NCBI GenBank assembly: GCA_033961575.1
Contig: CM066737.1
Span: 67,786,771-67,850,770, forward strand
DNA from: Aselliscus stoliczkanus
Taxonomy: Eukaryota; Chordata; Mammalia; Chiroptera; Hipposideridae
DNA: 64,000 bases
Direction of reading: 5' to 3'
In this document: positions 36,669-48,945 of the stretch, one piece after another
Position numbering within the stretch: position 1 is the stretch's first letter
Layout of the letters: each line of letters opens with the position of its first letter
The notes under the pieces: model-generated
The model's database searches: none
What the model was told of the DNA's origin: nothing
Seen by the model: only the letters and a program-made list of their open reading frames with translations
Position numbers and translations under genes: made by a program

Positions 36669-36812
36669 GGGCCGGCCGAGTGGCTCAGTTGCTTAAGAGC
36701 TCACTCAAGAGTGAGAGCTGAGCTCTCAGCAACAGCTGTTCGATGCCCAATCCAAGCTGAGCTGCTGCTGAGCTGCCAACAGGTGGCAGGATGGCTCAGC
36801 TAAAAAAAAATA
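36669..36812 (+). mobile_element. tRNA-derived SINE, type C, in L1 (first of a pair)
   Basis: GGGCCGGCCGAGTGGCTCAG to GGATGGCTCAGCT plus A-run and a short (TA)n. Host L1 resumes only after the second SINE. Confidence 0.92.
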
Positions 36813-36826
36813 TATATATATATTTT

Positions 36827-36935
36827 TGGGCTTGCCAAGTGGCGCTGTGGTTAAGAGCTGGCTTGGGACACCAGCGACCCAGTTCGGATCCCACATATGA
36901 GGGCCAGTGACACTACCCTCTAAAAAAAAAAAAAA
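36827..36935 (+). mobile_element. tRNA-derived SINE, type A, in L1 (second of a pair)
   Basis: GGGCTTGCCAAGTGGCGCTG to GACACTACCCTCT and poly-A. Host motif AAAATGGGCAGA lies before the first SINE and after this one, so the pair shares one outer target duplication. Confidence 0.9.
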
Positions 36936-37063
36936 TGGGCAGAGGACCTGAACAGACACTTCTCCCAAGAAGACATACAAATGGCCAACAGATACAATTC
37001 AGTGATTACCAGATGGTAAGGGAGTAGGGACAGAGGCAGAATACAGTAAAGGGGGTGAATATA

Positions 37064-37192
37064 CAGAGGGCATCAAAAAAATGTATACATGCTTTAAGAA
37101 AGGAAAAACAGTATTACAATTGTAATACTCAACATATACCAATAACAAAAGATGAATACAAGTCATGTGTATACTTTTTTTGGCACCCCCAG
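37064..37192. mobile_element. 129-bp Tc1/mariner-type MITE in L1 3'UTR
   Basis: The ends CAGAGGGCATCAAAAAAATG and the inverse of the right end CTGGGGGTGCCAAAAAAAGT form terminal inverted repeats that extend over GTATACA(C)ATG. TA on each side (37062-37063, 37193-37194). It interrupts the L1 3'UTR just before GGTGATGGAAGGAGAACTG. It differs from the mariner at 21970. Confidence 0.87.
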
Positions 37193-37424
37193 TATGGTGA
37201 TGGAAGGAGAACTGATTCTGGGTGGTGAACACACTGTGCAATATATAGATGATGTATTACAGAATTGTACACTGAAACCTATATAATTTTATTAATCAAT
37301 GTCAAACCCACTAAATTTAAGTTAAAAATATGGCTACTAGGAAATTCAAAGTTGAAAAAAAAAAAACAACAACCACCAAACTGACAGCGTATCACTGGCA
37401 AAACAAATAAGAAAGGCATTTAAA

Positions 37425-37559
37425 GGGCCGGCAGAGTGGGGCGACGGTTAAGTGCTGGCCTGGGAAACCAGCGGCCCTTGTTCGGTCCCACATATGAGGG
37501 CCAGTGACACTGCCCTAAAAAAAAACAAAAAAAAACAAAAACAAAACCCAACTAAAAAA
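37425..37559 (+). mobile_element. tRNA-derived SINE, short type A
   Basis: GGGCCGGCAGAGTGGGGCGA to CACTGCCCT plus a long A-rich tail. A perfect 16-bp duplication AAGAAAGGCATTTAAA flanks it (37409-37424, 37560-37575). Confidence 0.96.
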
Positions 37560-37575
37560 AAGAAAGGCATTTAAA

Positions 37576-39194
37576 ACACTTAACTGAGATAAAACAGTCC
37601 ATAAACATACACTCTCCCTGGTTGTCTTTTCCCCTTTGCTTATTATTTTTCACTCACTGAAATCTGCCAAACTATTTCAGTTCTTCAGTTCTTCTGATAA
37701 AATTAAATAAGGAATATTTATTCCTTAAATTTTGCAAAATTTTTGTTCACTTTCCTGTATTCTCAATTTGATTTGTTTGATATAGTCTCAATTTGGTATA
37801 TTAGATATATTTTATCTCATGTCAGGAAGCATTTTATATGTTTCTAGATGGTATTCTATGTAATGTTATATAAACACAGATGAAATTTTTTATCACACTG
37901 CACTAAACCCTAGTAGATGTTATATTTTTATCATTAAACAGGTAATAATACAGCTATCAATGCATTCAGAATTTTTAAAAGATCAGGTGACACATGGTGA
38001 TTTAAAAATCCATTGCAGAAAACTATTAATGCACATAGGTATCTAATTATGGAAATTCTCAATATTTATTAATAATTAATGACATTAACAAAATTTTGGC
38101 AATGATTCTAAAAAGAGGGGGACTCATGAAATGATAAAACTTGCCATAGATATTATATTTTAATTATGCCAGACAATGTATTATGATAAAATAATTTTGC
38201 CACTATATAACACTGCATCTGCATTTTTAAAAAATATATGCATATGGACAGGTCAGAAAACATGAAAGTGGAGAAACCGAAACCTTATTTTCAATCGGCA
38301 ATAGAATAAATGTATTGGTTACAATAATTGAGATAGTTTAGGTCATGAGGAGAACGAAGAAATGAACTAGGTAAATTTGAAACATCTTATTTTATAATTT
38401 ATCACTAAATTTTAAAGGTTTATATTATGGGTTCAACCTCTTTCCTGTGTTGAGTGGTTTGTGCCATTTATAAAATATTTTAAGTATAATAGTGCCCAAT
38501 ACTAATGCAGAAGACATTCTCTATCCTAGTAAACAACACAAAAAGACTATTGCCTGTGGTATTTTTAGCATCATTTGCTCAATGATGAGCATTGGGATTA
38601 CATAATATAGAAACCTTCTCAAGATTCATTCTCTTGTGAATTATTGGCCTTATACTCCTTTATGAATGTTAGAATAAAATACCCCATTTATACTTACTAT
38701 AAGCTACTATGCATAATATACATGTGTACTATACAATGTGAATACAGGACATCTAAAAAAAAGTGTCTGTGTGTGTGAATTTATAAATACTGTGCAAACA
38801 TAAGCAAAAATAAAAATGGGACACTGACAATTGAAATTAAAACTACTACTAAATTCTTATCTTGCCCTTAGGTATTACACATTATTACAACTGGCAGAAT
38901 ACTACAGACCATTTTAGAAAACACTGAATGCATGTTGCAGTATCTCTACACATAAGGCAGAATTAAGAAAGTGACCTAATTCCAAGTAGTCCCCTCTCTC
39001 AATCCATTCTACAATAAATCAGTTTTACTCTACCTTTAATAACATCATCAAATAAAACATTTTAAACTTGCAGTTCTTTTTGCAGGTTTTAAAAAACAGA
39101 AAAGAAACAAACCACAGCGTCATTTCCAGAACTGACATGAATATACATATTATATCTGGAAGGTATATTTACCCTCTAGTTAGTAATTAATTTC
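37576..39194. other. unique AT-rich intron, no gene seen
   Basis: Nothing recognised. Confidence 0.4.
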
Positions 39195-39335
39195 ATGATG
39201 GTTTATTCGCTTATTCAACAAATATTTATTAAGCAATTTTCACAAGCCAGACGCTGTTCTAGGCACTGAGAATACATCAGTGAATAAAACAGAAAAAATC
39301 CTTGTCCTCACAGAGTTCATATTTAATAAGATAAA
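39195..39335 (+). mobile_element. L2-like relic
   Basis: TTATTCAACAAATATTTATT, then CTGTTCTAGGCACTGAGAAT, ATACATCAGTGAATAAAACA and CTTGTCCTCACAGAGTTCAT follow the order of an ancient L2 3' end. Confidence 0.72.
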
Positions 39336-39594
39336 TATTCGAAAATGTCTTTAATTCAGTGTTAAATATGCAATTCTAGAGTTCAAATCACAAAAGTGAT
39401 GTTAAAATGGTTTGTCAGAAGAATTCTAAGGCATAATTTCCCTGATATACTTGTTACATTTTCCTTCATTAGAGTATCATGTTTCATTTGTGATATACTT
39501 AACTAATTCTATATAAATGAATTGCTTACATGCTACAAAAACAAATTCTTAAAAATAGTACAAATTAGGTATTACATGAAAATAAAAAAAAAAA

Positions 39595-39846
39595 TAAAAC
39601 AACAAATGAACAAGACAAACAAGCAAAAACTTATAGACACAAATAACAGTTTTGTAGTTACCAGAGTGTAAGGGGGAGTGTAGCAGAGGCTAAATGGGGT
39701 CAAATATATGGTGTCAGAAGATTTGAGTTTGGGTGGTGAGCCCACAATGCAATAAATAGATGATACATTATAGAATTGTACACTTGAAACCTATATAATT
39801 TTGTTAACCAATGTCACCTCAATAAATTTAATAAAACATAATAAAA
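39595..39846 (+). mobile_element. 5'-truncated L1 3' end
   Basis: Passes GTAGTTACCAGAGTGTAAGG, TTTGGGTGGTGAGCCCACAA, TACACTTGAAACCTATATAA and CACCTCAATAAATTTAAT. Same 3'UTR class as 11093-11393. Confidence 0.87.
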
Positions 39847-40249
39847 TACTATACATATATGTCCATGATCCTAACTCTACTTGGCTCCCACCATTCTAAT
39901 TATTTGAATATCTCATTAAGTCTGAAATACACCATTAAATAGCCATGATGTATTATACAGTTACTTCTATGTTCTTGTTCTCATACACAGTCAAAGCTTT
40001 TTTCACAGACTGGAAAAATGATAGGGTAGTCCTTATGGTTGACAGGAAGGAATGTAAGACAGTGCAAGAAAAGTAACCACATCTGGAGAAAGACAAACTG
40101 GAGAAACTAATGAACTTGGTACTTTCAAAGGGACTGAAAACAGCAAGTAAAGTGGGGTTGGTGCACTGGCTGTCTGTACTATTTGACTTGACTATTTCCT
40201 GTGTATTCCTAAACTTGAAATGTCAAAATGAAACATTTTAATCTAAAGA

Positions 40250-40550
40250 ACTAAATAATTGAACAAAGTAAACAGAAATAGTTTCAGAGATATAGAGGAA
40301 AAACTGACGGTTGCTAGATGGGAGGGGCTGGGGATGTGATTAGAAAGCACAAATTGGTAACTACAATATTGCCATGGGGGTATGAAAGTAGTTTGGGGAA
40401 TATAATCAATAATGTTGTAAAGGTTTTGTAGGGTGTCAGATGGGCACATGTCTTGTTAGGGAGACCACTGCATGGATGGTGTAGATGCTTGACCACTGCA
40501 CTGTACACCTGATGCTGAAGCTGAATAATATTGTATGTCAACTACAATAC

Positions 40551-40607
<57 letters not shown>

Positions 40608-40763
40608 ACAGGATATGGAGTACAGAATAGGGAATAGAGTCAATGGCATTCTAATAAATACATACGATGTCAGAGGGGCAATAGATTGGGGGAGGGGGTT
40701 ATCACTGTGTGAGGGATGAAATGTCTAACTATTACATTGTTTTGTTCACCTGAAACAAAAAAA
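40250..40763 (+). mobile_element. L1 3' end with two 3'UTR units and (TA)n between
   Basis: Unit 1 (about 40310-40558) has GGTTGCTAGATGGGAGGGGC and GGGTGTCAGATGGGCACATG. Unit 2 (40605-40760) has AGTCACAGGATATGGAGTAC and GATGTCAGAGGGGCAATAGA. A (TA)n run separates them at 40559-40604. The tail is A-rich. Confidence 0.85.
40559..40604. repeat. (TA)n between L1 3'UTR units
   Basis: 46 bp of TA. Confidence 0.95.
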
Positions 40764-43700
40764 GGGAAAAAAAAGAAAAAAATCCAAACAACAAAAAAAT
40801 TAGGGGGAAAAAAAGATGCAAAATAAAAGCATGGAAAAAAAGAAAAGAAAAAAAAAGATTTAGGTATTTTAATTCTTTAAAACTGTTATTTTTATTAAAT
40901 TTTATTCCACAAAGGATTCAATTATTGTATTTCTTTTTGTGTGAGTCTAATTTTCATATTTGGATCTAATCTCTCTAAGAAGTGGATTCCATCAATGTTG
41001 CTTTGTTCTCTAAAATGTTTATGAGTATGTTCCAATACTCCACAATGGTTAGTGCAGTGTTCTCTAACAGGATTTCAAATCTGTTAATAATCAATGCTCA
41101 AACAGCATGTATAAGGGAATTTATGAAGGTTGCTCTTATATTTTAATTTTTCTGGATTTTTGATATATGGTTTAGGAAGCATTTGTAAAATGGATTTACA
41201 GGATTATTTAAACAAGGAACATATTCTATATGGCAAAATGTTCACTCATCATAATATATTTTTATCACATTGTGGTGAATTTAATCATGATTATTTCAGT
41301 ATCTATTAATTATTATAAAATATTTGGTCCATAAGTATGACATTATCGTAATAAGTAAAAATCTTAGATTCCCCAAAAGTAAAAGGATAATTTCCATTCT
41401 GTGCAGCATTTTAATTGTTCTAAATGATTTCAAATCAGTTATTTCACTCAATCTTTATAAAAACTATATGATAGATATGAATATCTGTGGGTATTAATTT
41501 ATATATTTAATTTTTATATCAAATAGGCATTAATTTTATATCCTATAAATCCTCTAGATGATCATATTTTAAAATCACAGTTTCAGAAAGTAAATAAATG
41601 GTAGAAATTCATGACTTCTCTGGGAAGTTGTTAAATAGCTTATTTTGATTTTTAGATATGTAAGCATAAGTGAATACTTTTATTAATTCCTGTTCTCATG
41701 AGGGAATAAAACAGTATAGGTCTAACCAGGAGAAACAGGTGATGACTTAGTACACATTTTATTTCAGCTGCTAATTTATCAAAATCATGATGTAATAAAA
41801 TCAACAGTTAAAACAAAATGAGATATACCACCATAATCTTGAAAATGGTGGTTGGAAACAAGATCCCCATTGATAGTCTGAAAATGAATCAAGATAAGAT
41901 ATTAGTTATGAGAAAACAAATAGTTTCTATCAACTTATTGTTCCAAGGAACAGGGAGATGACTTTCATCCTTAATAACTGCATTCATTCAACCAGGAAGA
42001 AAAGAAGTTCTTTCTGGTAAGATGACTTTGGGTGACATAAATCCACAATCAGTAGCTACACATCATAGACCACTAAGCAAAAATGATGTAGCAACTTTCT
42101 AAAAACCAATCTTGCTACTTGGTTTATCAACTGCTTAACAACAGGTGCCTCGGGCTAAAGGTTCAGCAAAAATCATTTCTTCGTTTTTTACATATATTTT
42201 AATATTATTTCTGTGATTTTCATTTTGTTTCATTTCAAAACCAAAAGAATCTGGATGGCAAGTTAAAAATGATATCAATGAATAAATGTATAGAAAAACA
42301 TTTGAAGCATAAATAAGATATATACAGGTCACATTTTGATACATTTAATTTAGGGTAAGAAACTAATTAGGCAGAATTCTGACTTTAAAAACTGAATTAG
42401 CATTTATAGTTAAATTAAAACACAGCTTTTTGTCTGTTCTTAATTTGTACAATAAATTCATATTCTGGGTTCGGCTTGGTTTTAAAGAAGGAATCGTGTC
42501 TATAAGAGATATAATTCAAATGTATTTACAAATAGCTCACACAAAGACCAATTATACCTGTTAGTATTTCTACTATTTTTCCTTTTTATTTCTAATACAC
42601 ACAAAAAGTTTTTTTTTATTTAGCAACATCCCTCAAACCTGTGAGTTATTTCAACTTTGTCTTAACATTTGAATTCCAAAAATAATTGTGACACTAAACA
42701 TTCAAACTCTAATTTAGGCATTCAAAAACAACTGAAAATATTCGCTAAATTTGAAAAATCTTAATTTTAGAGAAGGCCTGTTGGATCCTATTTCAATATT
42801 CTTAGTATATTTGAAAGTACAAAATAGGCAATAAAAACTGGATGTTTTATAGGTAAAAGCCTACATAATACCTGAAGATTTAGCTCTTCAAAAATAGAAA
42901 TTTAGGTATAAAACTAAGCTTCATAAAAATGTTTTAAATTGAAATAATTATACAGGTACATAATGTTTTATAGTGTAGTTCTCTAAATGTAAATGAATTA
43001 TTTCAAATATACACCAAAATTTATTGGTAGGCCTTTATATTTAGTTTAGCAGTGCATGGGAACTGTGCCAAATACATAATAATAGTTTAAGCGATGTTTA
43101 TTAGATGTTTGGATTTCTAATTCTTTTGTTTTAAACTCTTTTTTTTTTAAATCATATTACTACAAGGACTGGCAAAGACTCCAAGAAATAATCAGTGTGT
43201 TATACAGTAACTTGGAGTATTCATTATTATATGCATTCTGTTTCATTAAAAGGCCTACATTTTTCTGATGAGAATATTTTAGAGCAGAACCTTTTCCTGC
43301 AGGTATTTTCATTACAAATTACATGAAGTTGTTCTTAGGCCAGCAGTTTTCCCAACTAAAAATAAAACAAAATATTTAAATTAATTTTAATCCTGTATTT
43401 TTTCCAAATATTTACAGATTCTTGTTATTTAATTTTTTTTTTCTTTTTATCCTGTTTCCCACTTTGAATGACCATGAATCTTACTCAGGTTCATAAAATA
43501 ATTAAAAGTGATTCCTTTCCTCATTAGTGTTCATTCACCATACCCCCACTTTTTCTCACTACAAGTACAGTCTTCCTTGTACATAATAATAAACTAGTTT
43601 ATTGGAAGAAGAATTTCATGCCACCTTTTTAAAAAAAAAAAAAAAAAAAGCAGTGCATTAACCTCAAAATGAAATTACAAATATGCAAGTTCCATCTCCA

Positions 43701-44763
43701 AGGAGTTGGATGCAGTTTTGTCCTTTGGACCAGCAAGTACTAGCCAAACCCTAATTGTAGAATATTCATGAGATATTTCATTTTTATGATTAAAATAATG
43801 ATCTTCATGTTTCGGAGTGTATTTTTTGTGTGTATGCGTGTGCACATGCACAAAGAGATAGTTTCAGTTAAAAACGCCAATTGAAATACCATTCATTAAA
43901 TAATAGTTGAAGTGGACAGGTTGTGGTCTGGGTTACTCTCATATTAAGGCAGTCCAGAAATGCAGTACTCTGACAGTGTCCCACACTAATGCATATGAAG
44001 ACCAAAAAGATATTTTAATGTAGGCATTTACTGCTATTGTAATTTTTATTAATTTAACTATCACATTTTTTACAAAAAAATATATTTGTACTTGGCTTAT
44101 TTATGAAGATTTGCAAAAAATCTTCAACATGTCTTTTAAAAATCAAATTTCACAATTGGTTTTGAAAGACTTTGTCAGAGAAAGAAAATAAAGATATCAT
44201 TCTTCCTATTAGGTACTGGAGGCTCAAATTGTTGTATTTATTTACTTCCCAAAACATTTTTGGTTTTTAGAATTATAACTTATTATGATGATTTTGACTT
44301 GAAATAGAGTACAAAATAGTTTTAAAAATAGCCATTATTTCATTTTAAGTAAGTTACAGTTTCTATATAGGTGATAAATGTATAACACTGTCCTCAAATT
44401 TTCTTATTATTCCAAGAAATACAAGACATACCGAAAGATGTTTTTTGCTTTTCAAAGATATTCAAGTCCTTAAAGGAGATCATAGAATGAGCTATCACAA
44501 CCAGAACTATTTCACACCTGCTATATCTGGCACTCACTAGAAAATTGTGACAACGTGCTGCATTAATTCTTCCTATAAACTGACAGCCCTGGAAAATACA
44601 AAAATAAAGGCCAGTGCTAGTCACAATAAAATTGCTTTGTGAAAGGACTTGTTAGTATAGATGGGACAAAACCAAAGTTTAGAAGCAAAGGTGATTATTC
44701 CCTAAAAATTAGGAATTCTGTTTTTGCACATTATAGTCATATTTGGAGTATAAGTAATATCTG
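40764..44763. other. unique AT-rich intron, no gene seen
   Basis: Four kilobases with no recognisable repeat except A-rich runs (40755-40858, 43627-43650) and no coding signal. Some stretches (for example 41820-42080) are less AT-biased and could be conserved non-coding DNA, which cannot be shown from one sequence. Confidence 0.4.
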
Positions 44764-44964
44764 GAGCTGTGCAGTGCAATATAGTAGCCCTCGCCATATG
44801 TAACTATACAAATAAAAATTAAATTAAATGAAAATTATAAGCGCTGAGTTACACCAGGCACATTTCAGGTGTTCAATAATCAAATGGGGTTAAGCACTAC
44901 AGTATTGGACCGTGCAGATTATAGAACATTTCTATCATCACAGAAATTTCTATTGGATACTGCT
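44764..44964 (-). mobile_element. MER3-like hAT MITE
   Basis: Both ends are present: GAGCTGTGCAGTGCAATATA at the left and GAAATTTCTATTGGATACTG at the right, with CATTTCAGGTGTTCAATAAT in the middle. About 200 bp, as expected of the family. Confidence 0.72.
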
Positions 44965-45159
44965 GATCTAGAGCAAGAGGAAAATAACCTTGAGCTATGC
45001 AGCACTCAGGAAAGTGAAATGATGGTTGGGGTACCTAATTCATAGGCAGGGGACAAAAAAGGATAAAATGATGCAATAAAATTTATTACTAAATCATTTA
45101 GAAATTAATACTGTTTATGATATTAAATCTTGAAACTATTAGGTACTGATTATTTTTTA

Positions 45160-45413
45160 CTAAATTTATTGGGGTGACATTGGTTAGTAAATTATATAGG
45201 TTAGAAGTGAACATTTCTATAAAACATCATCCATATATTGTTTAGTTTGTTCGCCACCCAGAGCCAGTTCTCCTTCTGTCATCATATATTTGACCCCTTT
45301 CACCCTTGTCTACTTCCTCCTCTTCCCCCTTACCCTCTGGTAACCACTAAACTGTTGTCTGTGTCTAAACGTTTTTGTTTGTCTTGGTCATTTGTGGCTT
45401 TCAGTTTTATCAG
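45160..45413 (-). mobile_element. L1 3' end, antisense
   Basis: Begins AAATTTATTGGGGTGACATT and continues through CCACCCAGAGCCAGTTCTCC, TACCCTCTGGTAACCACTAA and GCTTTCAGTTTTATCAG. 5'-truncated, about 250 bp. Confidence 0.87.
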
Positions 45414-47269
45414 ATATTGGTAACTTGTTAATTCAAAGAGAAACGATTAAATTTTCCCTCATTATAAATTAGGAATCACACTGTTTGAGATTCTCTGAGA
45501 CAAACAAACAAACAAATAAATACATAAATAAAGTGTGGTTTTATGGTTATAAATAAATAGTATCTTAAAATAGAATTATTTTCATAAAACATTATTATCT
45601 CAATAAAACCTATGAGAAATGCTATATACATAAATGTACTGTGTCTGAGACACTAAATTTATGAAGAGGTAATATACCAATACAACTACCCACTTGATAG
45701 TTTTCAGTATATTGGGTAGGGTCAACAAAAGTGTGAGGTACTCACCATGTTCTTCTGATTTACCACAAACATAATCCTCATACTGATAGTATGAGGAATA
45801 TTAGGCATGATAGAAATCATCAATTCTTCAAAAACTTCAGACAGGAAACTAAAGGGTATAGTGTAAATACCCCTATAGATAACTGCATAAGTGTGTGCTA
45901 CTTTATGATATCAGAAACACATGCATACTATAAATATTCACCTGTAATGCAGAACGATGCAGTGTAAGCTACTGTTTTCTAGCATATCTAATTATTATTT
46001 CATTCTCAATCTTTCTCTGCTGTCACCAGGTCCACACTGCTCTCCTCCTTCTCTGAACATACAGTCAGAGCACTGACATATATTGCTTCAGTTTACAAAT
46101 TTCCTCATATTTATGTTTCTGTGCAGACTTAACCCTTTACCTCCAAGTTCTGTCCACAGTGCTGGATACAGTCTTAATAAATACTGTTGATTTTTTAATT
46201 TCTATGTGTTTATATATGTTTTAATAAAGAAATAATATTGAATAAAGAAAAGGTTCATAGTTTAAAGAACTTAGAAAAAGTGAATTAAACCCCCAGTAAA
46301 AGCCATTATCCACTGAAATAGAAATGAATGTTTGTTTTCCAGTCTTGTTCCTTGTTTTCCCTAAAATTCCTATTTTATATGAGTCAGCTACACCAAATTT
46401 TATTTTCATTGTCTTTCAGTTCTATTTGAAAGAAAAAAAAGGGATGCATAGAAAGTAATGTGTGGAAGAAGCTCTCACGTTCTATTTTCATTTAAATTTT
46501 TACATGATAGTTTTCAGAATTTATTATATCATTATACATAAAACTAAATTTACATGGGTAATTTGTACATTAGGTATTGTTTGTTACCCTTTCCATATTA
46601 ACTATATAATGTTTCTCTAATTGTTTTTCATTTACTCATACTTATTTCTTTCCCATGTGTTAATATGTTAACATATCAGTGTCAAAATATGCTCTTTTTC
46701 AGGGTATGATTTTTCCCAATATTACTTTGAAACTAACAATTGAGTCCACAGCGCAAAACAAGCTAGAAAAAAAATAAGACTTACTTCTGTGTTGTGAGCC
46801 ATATTCATGAGAAAATGTAAAACCAATTTTGCTTACACTGTCATTATCAAGTGTATGAAAAAATTGATAGCTTAACTCTACCATGCTTATAAAAAGAAGC
46901 CATTCCATAGAGACATTATTTAAATATACTTTTGGTTTGAGCTTCTAGATTTAAAAATAAGTGAAAATTTCTCCATAAACAGAATGAACTGAAGAACTCC
47001 ATATAGATCCATTCTTACAACTGTCTTAATGACCAGTAGTATTGACTTCAGACAAATCATTCATTTAGAGATTCACATACACTGCAGCAAAACCATTAAT
47101 TTAAACCTATTGCTAAATATATTTGATGTGCAAATTGAGACAATCATTCACTTCCCTACTTAAAAATCAAAGTCATAAAAATTATTATACTTTATAAGAA
47201 GTCAAAGTCATAAAAATGTTATTATATCCAAATAAAAAACTTCCCTGGCAAAATGAATTTTTAAAAAAT
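45414..47269. other. unique AT-rich intron; a 30-bp local duplication
   Basis: No gene. At 47167-47230 the string AAGTCATAAAAAT occurs twice in similar surroundings (AATCAAAGTCATAAAAATTA and GTCAAAGTCATAAAAATGTT), a short tandem duplication. Confidence 0.45.
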
Positions 47270-47500
47270 CATTTAAGATTTTGTGGCATGAGCTATGGAT
47301 ATGGATTGCCTGGTTTTGAATCTGGGATCCACCACTTATTAGCTATGTAACTTTATACAAGTTTTTTAAATTCTCTGTGACTCAGTATTAAAATAGAAAT
47401 AATAATAGTATTTACCTCAGGGTGATAGTGTAAAAACTAAATGAATTAAATGTAAAGTACTTAGGACAGTTCCTGGAACCACAAAAAGTATTGTTTGTTA
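47270..47500 (+). mobile_element. MIR relic
   Basis: TGGTTTTGAATCTGGGATCC, then ACTTATTAGCTATGTAACTT, TCTCTGTGACTCAGTATTAA, TTTACCTCAGGGTGATAGTG and AAGTACTTAGGACAGTTCCT follow the MIR order. Confidence 0.82.
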
Positions 47501-47634
47501 TTGTAGCTGTCATTACTATTAAACTAAAGAAAATAGACAAAAGTGTTTGTTTATTTTATATATATATGTTTATTCATATATAATCTCCTGCACTCACAAA
47601 GACAAATAAATAAGTCTAACCCTGTAACCCTGTA

Positions 47635-47765
47635 GGGGAAAAAGACTTGAATTCTGGTATCAACTCTGCCTTTAAGTAGCTGTGACTTTTGGACAAGACA
47701 TTTAATCACTCTGTGCCTCATTTTCTTCACTATGATGAGTAGAGTTGGGGTTCATCTCTAAGATG
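47635..47765 (+). mobile_element. MIR relic
   Basis: GACTTGAATTCTGGTATCAA, AAGTAGCTGTGACTTTTGGA, TTTAATCACTCTGTGCCTCA and TTTTCTTCACTATGATGAGT follow the MIR core. Confidence 0.75.
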
Positions 47766-48760
47766 TTTTCTTTTTCTAGTATTGAAATGAGCTTTATTCA
47801 TAAATCTGTAATCATTTGGACAATGGATCTCAATTATGTTCAACACTAAAGATTTAAAGAATTTTGTATGACAATTCCTTATGTAAAGTCAAAATATCTT
47901 ACAGTCATCTGCATATTTAATATAATTTTAATTGACTTAAAATTATGTTTATAAGGTTTAAAGATTGTATGCTTTTTCTCAGTAAATAGTAATCTTATGG
48001 TTGCTTCTAGCTTGGCAACAAATAATCTTGTATATAATTAAAATGGAAACCTTGTTTTAAAAGAGCATTTTAAATGATAATTTTCCTTTTTCAGGGGCTT
48101 TTTGGTGATATAATTTCCCCTCAAAATTTTATAACTCTTGAAAACATTTTCAAGAAGGATATATTCCAATGACATTTATCTTTAGATATTATGATTAGTT
48201 TTGAAATGCTTAAACTAACCAATTTATTCCTTTGATGAAACAGGAAACATACATTGACTCATTGGAAGATTTTAATTAACATTTGGATTTTTAAAGAACA
48301 AGTATAAGTTAGAGAAAGTGGGGGGTATTTTAATTGGATAATTGTAATACATCCTGAAGCCCTGTGTTGAAAATATTGATGCAAACACATCTCACAAAGT
48401 CAAGTGATGTTTGAAATCGTATTTCCAACTAAAATATGTCATCATGACTTTGTATTGAAAATGATAAAAATTCAACTTCTGTAAAGTTGATCACTTAGAA
48501 AAAAGATAATTAAAACCTGCTAGCGCTGACAACTACTACATTGCACCTTCAAAATTTTCCACTAATTACAGCTGCTAATTTTCAAGAGGAACTGTTAAAG
48601 TGAGTCAGATATGACAAAAGGACATATTCTCCACCTCTTTTTTTTTTTATTTAGAAGTTTTTTAAACAAAACATTTCCAAATATATTATGTATCCATAAT
48701 ATAATTTAATGTAATTTTTATGGACTACTTTTACTTTTTTGTTGTTTTCTGAACTTTGCA
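47766..48760. other. unique intron; 48360-48640 may be conserved non-coding
   Basis: No gene. 48360-48640 holds GCTAGCGCTGACAACTACTA and ACTAATTACAGCTGCTAATT (TAATTA homeodomain-type cores beside a CAGCTG E-box) without any repeat signature. Confidence 0.3.
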
Positions 48761-48765
48761 TCCTG

Positions 48766-48768
<3 letters not shown>

Positions 48769-48821
<53 letters not shown>

Positions 48822-48945
48822 AATAATTTAATTATAGTTAACATTCAATATTATTCTACTTCAGCTTCAGGTATATAGCACAGTGGTCAGGAATCTACAC
48901 AGTCCATGAAGTGATCCCCCTGATAAGTCCATCTGGCACCACTTT
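48769..48945 (-). mobile_element. L1 3'UTR fragment with (TA)n, antisense
   Basis: A (TA)n run (48769-48820, one CA interruption) followed by ATTATAGTTAACATTCAATA, AGCTTCAGGTATATAGCACA and TGAAGTGATCCCCCTGATAA, the same 3'UTR unit as at 1713-2040. Confidence 0.83.

Larger units (their letters stand above)
33437..36996 (+). pseudogene. L1 ORF2 (endonuclease/reverse transcriptase), broken
   Basis: The endonuclease start ISIITLNVSGLNSPIKSHRV lies at about 33470. Reverse transcriptase signatures follow: [14 protein letters not shown] near 34870, then [20 protein letters not shown] near 35233. The catalytic box reads [11 protein letters not shown] near 35540, where the usual FADD has its second aspartate changed to histidine. 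The C-terminal region shows [20 protein letters not shown] near 36006 and later [17 protein letters not shown] near 36945. At about 36996 the sequence jumps to 3'UTR, so the last part of ORF2 is missing. Numerous stops and frameshifts. Confidence 0.9.
31050..37335 (+). mobile_element. long, nearly full-length but dead L1
   Basis: Order on the plus strand: GC-richer 5'UTR (to about 31995) with two related segments (31284-31380 and 31542-31640, sharing (A/G)CAGTTGTGGTCTGGCA-like and GGAGAACAAAGCCA-like strings), ORF1, a short spacer with (GA)n, ORF2 and a 3'UTR (GGTGGTGAACACACTGTGCA at about 37220, end near 37335). It is interrupted by two SINEs (36669-36935) and a MITE (37064-37192). Many stops and frameshifts. 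It lies within the PCDH11X intron, antisense to the gene. The left border is approximate. Confidence 0.85.
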
